DNA from: Artemia franciscana
Lineage: Eukaryota > Arthropoda > Branchiopoda > Anostraca > Artemiidae
DNA length: 64,000 nucleotides
Direction of reading: 5' to 3'
NCBI RefSeq assembly: GCF_032884065.1
Contig: NW_027063627.1
Coordinates: 1,698,284 to 1,762,283 of the forward strand
Notes under the pieces: model-generated
What the model was told of the DNA's origin: nothing
What the model saw: the letters and a program-made list of their open reading frames with translations, nothing else
Databases searched by the model: none
Program-made: the position numbers and the translations under genes
Shown here: positions 54,797 to 64,000 of the stretch, piece by piece
Position numbering within the stretch: the stretch's first letter is position 1
How the letters are laid out: each line of letters begins with the position of its first letter

Positions 54797-55144
54797 TTAA
54801 ACAGTTTGTTGTAACGAACTATTATAAAGGAGCAGCTAACCGTAGTAGTAACCAAAACTGTAAAACAAGCATTTAGACAACAATATTTGCATCAAAAGGA
54901 TTGTCTTTTGATGAGTACAAATATATGAAATTCAAAAAGCTTGAAGCGACCCATCATCAGCTACAAGCCTTTCGAAAAAGGTCGGATGTCGGAAAATATC
55001 CTAAACCAATAAAAATATTTGACATTTTGAGCACAATTTTGCGACACATTTGAAAAAGAGTTTAAATGTAAAATTTTTGGTGGATGGAGAGTAGGAATAG
55101 TATTCACACAAAGGGATTGCAAACCTGCACTGTGTTGACTAATT

Positions 55145-55583
55145 TCAAGTTACATCCTTGAATAGAGACGAATATTGTTTGACTATTCTATTAAGGGATT
55201 GTCTATGGAAAGTTTTGGATACCCGTTTGACTGAACGCCTGTCAGACAACAAGCTGGATAAAAAAAATGGTTCTATCAGACTTTTTAGGGCTATAATGAA
55301 AGAAAGGCTGAGATGAGTGGAACACGTTTTAAGGATGAAGTACGACATATAGCCAAAGGTTGCTCTTTTTGTCCATCTATTGGTGGCCAAACGAAAAGCA
55401 GACCGTGCTCGAACGGAGTAGGAAGAGGTCATAAGGAGGGATTTGAAGAAAATTGGAACTTTCTGGAAGGGTGTAAGGAGAGAGACTTTGAATAGATTGG
55501 AATGGAGAAGGAGCTCACGTAGCTGTGTTGGCCTCAGGTGGCTTGATGCTGCGGTGAGTTATTAGTAGTAATAGTTGTAGTAG
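55145..55583 (+). pseudogene. 3' end of an RTE-like LINE, decayed
   Basis: The frame with stops restored by inspection matches the C-terminal end of the 40-kb LINE in order: DTRLTERLSDNKL, MKERLR, VEHVLRM, KGVRRETLNRLEWRRSS, then SCVGLRWLDAAVSY and a TAG-rich tail. Several stops and frameshifts disable it. It is much older than the 40-kb copy. Repeated at 58368-58806. Confidence 0.85.
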
Positions 55584-55959
55584 TGTTTCATTTCAAGAAT
55601 TTTTTTACATTATATTTTGTTATAACTGCTTGCTTGCATAAATAAATATATTTTCTTCTCATGTATTAAAAAGATTTTTTTTTTGTTTGCTTTAAAAATA
55701 AAATGGAAGATAGGTTGTCACGAATCAATGCAACCATATTTGTTTCCAGTAGGGGTTCCCTTGGTTCTGAAGCAATAACTGATGCGTTTTCATGGCCTGA
55801 AATCTTAAACTGACCAGTATAAAGAAGGAATACTTTGCAAAAAGAATACAAACATCTATACTTTTCATCAAAAATTTATTTCCTAAAAAAACTTCCCTTA
55901 TTTCCCCAAAGTCAAAATCCACAGTTTTCTTAACCACTTGGTTCAATTTTCCCTAAAAG

Positions 55960-56528
55960 TACAGCTTGGTCCCTCAAGCCGTAAGTTTTTCACATTAGCT
56001 ATACTTGAGATATTTGAGACACTTCTTATCAATAACTTTTATGCACACAGTCTTTGTTGGTATAGCTCAAATGCTCAAGAGTCAGGCTAAGAGTCCTCTT
56101 AGCCGTCCTTGAGATGACTCAGATACGCGATTTTGGCAATTTTTCTAGGGATATACATGTTCCAGAAATATTACAGCTTACCATAAACAGCGTCTTTTAC
56201 ACACACATTTAAGCTTTAGCTTATTGCTTTTAAAAGTTCCTGATATATGGCAGATATGCCACAGCCCGAATGAACCTAGTGTCTTTTTATTTAGTTCAAA
56301 CTCCCTCCCTTCCCAATATTTTCTAAATGGTTCAACTTAATGCCCATACCTTTTCCTGATGTGTTGTTGATATACCATTTAAAACATATGTATGTAAGTA
56401 GTGTCTTTGATTCAGTTCGAACGTGCATTTCAACATTCCCTCAAAGTAAAGCTTTGTAACTGGCGTTTGGCGGTTGCCAAAAAAAATTGCAAGTCCTTAG
56501 CAATTCTCACAATATTGCAGATATTGCC
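55960..56528. repeat. Diverged 120-160-bp satellite, part 1
   Basis: Units include GTGTCTTTTTATTTAGTTCA, ACATTCCCTCAAAGT or a variant, and GATATTGCAGATATNGCC. The same family continues at 59190-59934 and 61599-62660. Confidence 0.7.
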
Positions 56529-56592
56529 TAGCTTATGGGGAGCAGTTGACCTATGATATCTTTTATTTTATTAGTCTAGGTAAAAAACATGC

Positions 56593-56701
<109 letters not shown>

Positions 56702-58367
56702 TATCTCTTATTCTTGTATTGTTCTGAAGACGGCCCTTGGACATAGGGCCGAAATATCTACAGAAATAATTTCCACTGTCTTGAAATTTTCCCTATTGTC
56801 TCTACGTTGTATTTGTTTGACCAGATTCGTCCTGCACCCTGCACCCTTTTCATTGAATTTTTCTTCCCCCATGACATATTTCTTCAAGGAAAGATCCTCC
56901 CAAATAGCCCCCCCCCCTCAACCCTGCCCCCAAAACCAAAAAATTCCCCTGAAAACGTCTGTACACTTCCCAATAACCATTATTATATGTAAACACTGGT
57001 CGAAGTTTGTAACTTGCAGCCCCTCCCCCAGGGACTTTGGGGAGTAAGTCATCCCCAAAGACATAGTTATTATGGTTTTCGACTATACTGAACAAAATGG
57101 CTATCTCAAAATTTTGATCCGTTGACTTTGGGAGAAAAATGAGCGTGGGAGGGGGTTTAGATGCCCTCCAATGTTTTTGGTCACTTAAAAAGGGCACTAG
57201 AACTTTTCATTTCCGTTGCGACATTCTAGGACCACTTGGTCGATGCGATGACCCCTGGGGAAAATAAAAAAAAAACAAAAAAAAACAAATAAACACGCAC
57301 CCGTGATTTGTCTTCTGGCAAAAAATACAAAATTCCACATTTTTGCAGATAGGAGCTTGAAACTTCTACAGTAGGGTTCTCTGATACGCTGAATCTGATG
57401 GTGTCATTTTCGTTAAGATCCTACAACTTTTAGTGGGTGTTTCCCAGTGTTTTCCTAAATAAGGCAAATTTTCTCAGGCTCGTAACTTTTGATTTGTAAG
57501 ACTAAACATGATGAAACTTATATATTTAAAATCAGCATTAAAATGCGATTCTTTTGATGTAGCTATTGATATCAAGATTCAATTTTTACCACGAACTGTT
57601 TGATATATTTCATTAGGATTAACCTAACTTCACTTCTTGAGTGTCGGCGCTGTAGCAGATAAGTACCACGAAAACAATAGTAAGCAAATCGTTAGCAAGA
57701 CTTCTCGAGTATTCTTTTATGTCACGGGAATATAGGAATAGCATAACATTTCTATCGTTATTTTCTTCAAGTTTTCTCAAAATGAGCAGAAATTGCGTAC
57801 AGCAGTATCCCAGAGACATACATAGGGGAAGGACAAATCATGCATGTTGCTATTACAAAAAGAAGACATTGTATCAAATTTCTGCCTATCGCTTGAGTGA
57901 GACACCCTCTGTAAAGGTATGTTTTCATTGTCATAAAAAAAAAATCAGCACAAAGTTATTCCCAGCAATTTATTTTGGAAATTAGCCAAAAATTGCTCCT
58001 AAGGCATGGTGGTGGATTTTTAAACAGTTTGTTGTAACGAACTATTATAAAGGAGCAGCTAACCGTAGTAGTAACCAAAACTGTAAAACAAGCATTTAGA
58101 CAACAATATTTGCATCAAAAGGATTGTCTTTTGATGAGTACAAATATATGAAATTCAAAAAGCTTGAAGCGACCCATCATCAGCTACAAGCCTTTCGAAA
58201 AAGGTCGGATGTCGGAAAATATCCTAAACCAATAAAAATGTTTGACATTTTGAGCACAATTTTGCGACACATTTGAAAAAGAGTTTAAATGTAAAATTTT
58301 TGGTGGATGGAGAGTAGGAATAGTATTCACACAAAGGGATTGCAAACCTGCACTGTGTTGACTAATT

Positions 58368-58806
58368 TCAAGTTACATCCTTGAATAGAGACGAATATTG
58401 TTTGACTATTCTATTAAGGGATTGTCTATGGAAAGTTTTGGATACCCGTTTGACTGAACGCCTGTCAGACAACAAGCTGGATAAAAAAAATGGTTCTATC
58501 AGACTTTTTAGGGCTATAATGAAAGAAAGGCTGAGATGAGTGGAACACGTTTTAAGGATGAAGTACGACATATAGCCAAAGGTTGCTCTTTTTGTCCATC
58601 TATTGGTGGCCAAACGAAAAGCAGACCGTGCTCGAACGGAGTAGGAAGAGGTCATAAGGAGGGATTTGAAGAAAATTGGAACTTTCTGGAAGGGTGTAAG
58701 GAGAGAGACTTTGAATAGATTGGAATGGAGAAGGAGCTCACGTAGCTGTGTTGGCCTCAGGTGGCTTGATGCTGCGGTGAGTTATTAGTAGTAATAGTTG
58801 TAGTAG
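58368..58806 (+). pseudogene. 3' end of an RTE-like LINE, second copy
   Basis: Duplicate of 55145-55583 produced by the segmental duplication, not by a separate insertion: the flanks are identical. Confidence 0.85.
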
Positions 58807-59735
58807 TGTTTCATTTCAAGAATTTTTTTACATTATATTTTGTTATAACTGCTTGCTTGCATAAATAAATATATTTTCTTCTCATGTATTAAAAAGATTT
58901 TTTTTGTTTGCTTTAAAAATAAAATGGAAGATAGGTTGTCACGAATCAATGCAACCATATTTGTTTCCAGTAGGGGTTCCCTTGGTTCTGAAGCAATAAC
59001 TGATGCGTTTTCATGGCCTGAAATCTTAAACTGACCAGTATAAAGAAGGAATACTTTGCAAAAAGAATACAAACATCTATACTTTTCATCAAAAATTTAT
59101 TTCCTAAAAAAACTTCCCTTATTTCCCCAAAGTCAAAATCCACAGTTTTCTTAACCACTTGGTTCAATTTTCCCTAAAAGTACAGCTGGGTCCCTCAAGC
59201 CGTAAGTTTTTCACCTTAGCTATACTTGAGATATTTGAGACACTTCTTATCAATAACTTTTATGCACACAGTCTTTGTTGGTATAGCTCAAATGCTCAAG
59301 AGTCAGGCTAAGAGTCCTCTTAGCCGTCCTTGAGATGACTCAGATACGCGATTTTGGCAATTTTTCTAGGGATATACATGTTCCAGAAATATTACAGCTT
59401 ACCATAAACAGCGTCTTTTACACACACATTTAAGCTTTAGCTTATTGCTTTTAAAAGTTCCTGATATATGGCAGATATGCCACAGCCCGAATGAACCTAG
59501 TGTCTTTTTATTTAGTTCAAAATCCCTCCCTTCCCAATATTTTCTAAATGGTTCAACTTAATGCCCATACCTTTTCCTGATGTGTTGTTGATATACCATT
59601 TAAAACATATGTATGTAAGTAGTGTCTTTGATTCAGTTCGAACGTGCATTTCAACATTCCCTCAAAGTAAAGCTTTGTAACTGGCGTTTGTCAAAAAAAA
59701 TTGCAAGTCCTTAGCAATTCTCACAATATTGCAGA

Positions 59736-59934
59736 TATTGCCCTCCTGCTACATTGCTGACATGACATTTCAATAACCTGGGTGCAAATAGAGTTTTCTT
59801 TGATAAACTTTAACATCCCCCTCAAATTCCCCGAACGTTCAAATTAATATCTTTAACTCTTCCGAAAATTTTGTGGAAGCGCCATTTTGACAACCTGGAT
59901 ATAAATAGCGTCTTTTAGTTTAGTTCAACATCCC
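59736..59934. repeat. Diverged satellite, left of the LINE
   Basis: Units with TTTGACAACCTGGATATAAA and GTCTTTTAGTTTAGTTCAAC. The interrupted unit resumes at 61588. Confidence 0.7.
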
Positions 59935-59945
59935 CCTTATTATTC

Positions 59946-61587
59946 TTGACTTAAGTCCCATCCGGCCTTGGTGGTCGTGTCGGGGCCTCTCTCTTCACGA
60001 GCAACTGTATTTGTCCCCTATACTGCTCTCTGTTTTGTGCCAATCTTAGAAGATCAAGGAGGTTGCAGTCGGAGTTCTCCTTCCAGCGCTTCGGAGGCTG
60101 ACCGCTGGGCAAGAACCCTGGATGCAACCTTTGAAGGCAATTTTCGATAGTTGGTCGTTGCACATGCGCTGGACGTGGCAAAGCCACCTGAATTGTTGGA
60201 TATGAACCCTGTTCAGGATGGTTTTGTCATACTGCAGTCTTTTGAGTAGGTCGGCAATTGAGACTTAATCTACGTATGTTATGCCAGCAATTCGACACAA
60301 CATCTTTATCTCAAACGTGGCGAGTTGCCTGGAGTCATCTACTCTGACTGTCCATGTTTGAAAACCGTAAATAGCTATAGAATAATAATGGAGCAGAATA
60401 GTTTAAGTTTTAGCTTCACGGAGATTGTATTTTGCTTCCATATTGGCATCAGAGTTATGAAGATGGCGCTACACAGAGCGAGGCGTCTTTTGATATCCAC
60501 TGAGTGATTATTGTCGCTTGTGATCTGGCTCCCCAAATATGTGAAGCTGTCTACCTATTCTACTTCCATTCCATTAAGCTTTACTTTTGGTGGGGTTGGG
60601 CTATTGAACCTTGACAAGCGCATGGCTTTCGTTTTATCCTCGTAAATTTTCATTCCTTTGGTTTGGAGTTCAGCGACGGATCCAGTGAGCATGTCGATGT
60701 CGTCTGCGTATGCCAGATTGTCGATTACTATCCCTTCTATCATTGCCCTATTAGTTGCTTCAACATGCGACATTACAGAATGGAGAAAGATATTAAACAT
60801 GTGAGATGAGAGGATGCATCCTTGCAAATTCACCAACAAAAGTTTGGAATTCTTCGGTAGTTCCCTCAACTATTTGTACTTGGCTTCTGAACCGATTGTA
60901 CATGTTACGAATGAGTGATACAATATTTGATAGGACGCCATAATGCAGTAGTAAATGCCAAAGACCCTCTCTCCAAATTAAGTCGAAAGCTTTTTTTAAG
61001 TCAATGAAGAGTTGAAAGAGGTCTTGACCGTATTCAAGGTATTTTTCCATTACTTGACGGATAACAAAATATGGTCTATCGTCGAGCGGTACGCTCCAAA
61101 ACCCACCTGATACTCAGGGATGATGTGACTGGTTAGTGCTTTTATTCTGTCCAGTAGCATCATGGTCAACACTCGACCATGGAATTATGATAACAGTACA
61201 CAACGTTTTTGGGAAATATTCCCTACGCCATGCAGCTGAGGCAATTCTGTGGTAGAGGTCTGTTACGACTTCCGAGTCGACTTTCAGGAGTTCTGCTTGC
61301 AATCCATCTGGTCCAGGCGATTTATTTGATATGAGGGACTTCAAGGCAGCTTTAACCTTTCTTGTGAGTGGTAAGGGGCTTGGTTCCAATGGGGAGATGG
61401 TTAAATTCCTAAGAGTGGCAGGGTTAGGATTGATTGGGGGGTTTATCGTTTCATAAAAATGTTGTTCCCACCTCTCTCTTATTCAATGTTGCGTTGTTGA
61501 TGGGAGTCTGGTCCTTATCCAGGAGTACATTTGTTGGTGTAGTTTTTTGCCTCGATAGATCTCGTATTCTTTTCTACACGGCATTGG
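59946..61587 (-). pseudogene. Decayed LINE reverse transcriptase, second family
   Basis: Minus-strand pieces in order: LLDKDQTPINNATLNK (near 61500), ALKSLISNKSPGPDGLQAEL (61389-61114), LFQLFIDLKKAFDLIWREGL (61050-60793), then ILSSHMFNIFLHSVMSHVEA and NLAYADDIDMLTGSVAEL (60869-60555), and a C-terminal REEAPTRPPRPDGT-like end near 59960 followed by TAA. The YADD catalytic motif is kept, but several frameshifts and stops break the frame. It is 5'-truncated near 61587. Flanks CCTTATTATTC (59935-59945) and CCTCATCATTC (61588-61598) match at 9 of 11 and are a plausible target-site duplication in the satellite. Confidence 0.88.
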
Positions 61588-62660
61588 CCTCATCATTCCC
61601 TGAAGGTTTAAATTCAATACCCATAGCCGTTACTGATACATTGAAGACGCGCCAATATGGCCATCTGGATGCTTTCAGTGCATTTGATTTAGCTCAACAT
61701 CCACCACAGCATTTCCTGAAAGTTTCAACCTAATACCTGCAATTTTGACAATCTTTCAGGGGATAAGCTTGTTCCACGGATATTACCGCTACCCACAATC
61801 AGTGACTTTTACCTGGACAATTCGCCTTCAGCTAGTTACCCTTAAATGTTCTTAATATATTGCAGTTATGTCATTTTGTCAACTTGGATGCACCTAATGT
61901 CTTTTGATTTAGTTTGAAATCCCTCTATCTCTAACATTTCCAAAATGGTTCGAAATAATATCTGTATTTGTTCCTGAAATACGACAGGATAGCCACTTGG
62001 ACAAAGTGCAAGCACGTGGTGTCCTTTGATTTAGTTCAACATTCCCTCAAGATGAAGCTTAGCTCCCTTAGCCTCTCCCGAGATCTTGCAGATACGCAGT
62101 CATAATCATAGTAGATGTTATATTAGTAGCAGTATGGCCTAGTAATAGTAGTATTAGTAGCACTACTAGTAGGCACATACTGCCTTTCGGTCAGTTGAAC
62201 ATCCCCTCATCATGCTCTGGAAGTTTTAACTTAATACTCTAAGTCGTTCCTATGATATTGCTGATGCGTCCTTTTGACAGCGGGTATGCACATAATGTGT
62301 TTTGAAATGGTTCAACTTTCCCCGTGACATTTCCTGCAATTTCCACCAATATCCTCAGCTTTAGTAGTAGTCGCAACAGAAGTAGTAGTTATAGTAGCAG
62401 TAGGAGTAGTAGTGATAGTAGCAGTGTGCATGTATTGCCTTGTGGTCCATTGATCCCTCCCCTCATCATTCCATGGTAGTAGCAGTGTGCGTGGACTGCC
62501 TTGTGGTCCATTGATCACTCCCCTCATCATTCCCTGAAAGTTCCAACTTAATACCCTAAGTCACTCTTGGGATATACCCTTTTGACAATCTGCTTGCACA
62601 TCGTGTGTTTTGATTTACTTCAACATTCCCTGAAAGCTTCTTATAAATGCCCATGGTCTA
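61588..62660. repeat. Diverged 120-160-bp satellite, right of the LINE
   Basis: At least six units with TGATTTAGTTCAACATTCCC, CTGAAAGTTTCAACTTAATA and GATATTGCAGATACG variants. Two AGT-rich trinucleotide tracts (62105-62175 and 62358-62430) lie inside, and a 60-base phrase ending TTGTGGTCCATTGATC is directly repeated near 62425-62520. Confidence 0.75.
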
Positions 62661-62699
62661 TTGGGAAACCATGTGTCAAACGTTCACCCTTTTCCCAAT

Positions 62700-62960
62700 A
62701 ACTAGCAGTATATAAAAAATGGGTGTATTGTATAACTTACAGCCCTTGCCCCAAGGGATCTTGGGGGGGGGGGTATACCTTTTGACTATGCTAAACGCGG
62801 TTATCTAAACATTATTGACAAGATGTCTTTAGGAAAAAGGTGCATGGGTGAAAGACTGGTTGCCCTCCAATTACTTCTGACTCTTAAAAAGGGCACTAGA
62901 AGGTTCCATCTTAAATGGTGCGAGACTTTCTGAGTTTTCTACGACATCCCCTTCCCTACG
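62700..62960. repeat. Single 280-bp satellite unit
   Basis: GTATAACTTACAGCCCTTGC through TTAAAAAGGGCACTAGAAGG matches the 38-40-kb array. It is followed by the hairpin near 63013. Confidence 0.8.
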
Positions 62961-63012
62961 AGCTCTTGGTGAAGAGAAAAAAAATATTATGCCCGCAGTA
63001 CCTCTTTACTTG

Positions 63013-63032
63013 GGCAGTGCTATTGCACTGCC
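63013..63032. repeat. Short perfect hairpin GGCAGTGCTATTGCACTGCC
   Basis: Same stem length and loop as 42015-42034, with one base pair changed from C-G to T-A on both sides. Confidence 0.85.
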
Positions 63033-63469
63033 TATGAAACTACAGTTTTTGTCAAAAATTTAGACGAGATATCTCCCAATATTCTACGACAACTGAATCT
63101 GTGCGATAGACCCTGGGAATAAACAAAAATGAAAAGAAGGGACACATCACTGATTACCAAGTAAAAAAGCGATTTCCCTTGCTTCTCAAAATGGGAGACT
63201 GTAATTCTTTTAAATTAATTATGATATCATGTCCCTACTCGAAAGGTACATGTGTATAAACATTTTATAATATATATAAAGGTTTTTTTTCTCTTAATGT
63301 GGACAACATTTACAACTGATGGTAATGTTTAAAAGTTGTCTTGAACTTCAGAAAAGCGCATTTCGAAGTCCAGATATTTAAGTATTTCTACACCATTGTT
63401 TTCAATAACTTTCGATGGGGTGGGAGGAAGGTCATTTGGGCAAACATTTTTGGATAAAACCCATTTGAC

Positions 63470-63735
63470 TCCTGTCTACAACTCTACTTAGGTTTGCACC
63501 TAACTCAAACACCGTTTAACTCAACCCCCACTCAATTAAACCCATGCCACTGAACCAGTTCAGTCCAACCCCCGTGTAAACAACTCAACTCTCCTTCAAC
63601 TCAACCCCGTTTAACCCCATTGAAATCTTAGGGCAGGTTGGATTGAGCTAGGGTCGTGATTGAATTAAATGACAGTTGAGTAGCATGGGGTTGAAATGAA
63701 TGGGGCTGGGTTCTATGGGGGTTGAGTTGAAGGGG
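63470..63735. repeat. Low-complexity CAACTCAACCCC-type tract with inverted halves
   Basis: The left part repeats variants of AACTCAACCCC. The right part carries the complementary GGGGTTGAGTTG text, so CTTCAACTCAACCCC near 63595 can pair with GGGGGTTGAGTTGAAGG near 63716. Confidence 0.7.
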
Positions 63736-63739
63736 AACT

Positions 63740-63905
63740 CTTTTTACAATGTCTTCTTTTTGTAATAGCTTCATGCATGATTTTTCCTTCCCCTATGTAT
63801 GTCTCTGGGATACTGCTCATTTTGAGAAAACTTGAAGAAAATAACGATAGAAATGTTATGCTATTCCTATATTCCCGTGACATAAAAAATACTCGAGAAG
63901 TCTTT
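63740..63905. repeat. Inverted copy of the 54.5-kb unique segment
   Basis: Reverse complement of about 54480-54645, with a 15-20-base deletion where 54557-54575 should pair. It is slightly diverged, so older than the segmental duplication. Confidence 0.85.
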
Positions 63906-64000
63906 AAATTCAAAAAGCTCGAAGAAAATGTGCTTCAATAGTAACAATGAATACTTGTGCGCGGTACCTGAAAAATCACTATGCGGGTATCAACGTCGAC

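Larger units (their letters stand above)
53010..56528. repeat. Tandem segmental duplication, copy 1
   Basis: From the terminal-repeat segment through an R fragment, a unique segment, a LINE end and satellite, this stretch recurs at 56529-59735 at an offset of 3206-3224. I see only isolated differences, such as TTCTTTAGTG versus TTCTTGAGTG near 54411/57634. The offset changes at the TA tracts. Copy 2 has one terminal-repeat unit where copy 1 has two. Confidence 0.93.

Overview
This window is AT-rich animal nuclear DNA, very dense in repeats. There are no bacterial-type operons. It carries spliced exons with GT/AG boundaries, several non-LTR retrotransposons, a tRNA-derived SINE, long TA and trinucleotide microsatellites, and large palindromic elements. 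The one host gene I can assemble encodes a TGF-beta superfamily ligand that looks closest to arthropod Maverick. That, with the repeat style, suggests an arthropod, possibly a crustacean such as a branchiopod; the taxon is inference only.

The ligand gene lies on the minus strand in three coding exons: 47334-47531 (signal peptide and start of the propeptide), 31221-31359 (propeptide) and 27750-28477 (rest of the propeptide, cleavage sites and nine-cysteine mature ligand). The reading phases join exactly (0, then 1) and give a 354-residue precursor. The first intron is about 16 kb and is filled with repeats.

Layout. 1-4561: a giant inverted repeat with arms of about 1.7 kb and a loop holding a broken coding-like segment. 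5-9.3 kb: two opposed copies of a foldback repeat family (here called R) flanking a decayed CR1/jockey-like LINE. 9.4-11.5 kb: an isolated exon-like segment, a SINE and a short direct duplication. 12.2-18 kb: a tandem cluster of decayed copies of an unrecognised gene cassette, ending in a well-formed 87-nt exon. 18.5-22.7 kb: a 66-bp minisatellite and a 3.1-kb palindromic element (X1) with hairpin ends. 24.6-31 kb: R-type foldbacks, microsatellites, the last exon of the ligand gene and its second intron. 31-47 kb (first intron): a second X element (X2), 158-bp and 280-bp arrays, an RTE-like LINE with an intact reverse transcriptase, and several R elements. 50.8-59.7 kb: another R element, a Penelope-like terminal repeat set with TA tracts, and a nearly identical 3.2-kb tandem duplication. 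59.9-64 kb: a second decayed LINE inside an older satellite, then low-complexity sequence.

The most unusual theme is foldback architecture at many scales. There are 4.5-kb and 3.1-kb palindromes, about 300-bp hairpins whose arms match each other far better than they match other copies (one is a perfect 132-bp inverted repeat), and short 8-9-bp-stem hairpins at the ends of three unrelated repeat families. One of those short hairpins shows a compensatory base change between copies.
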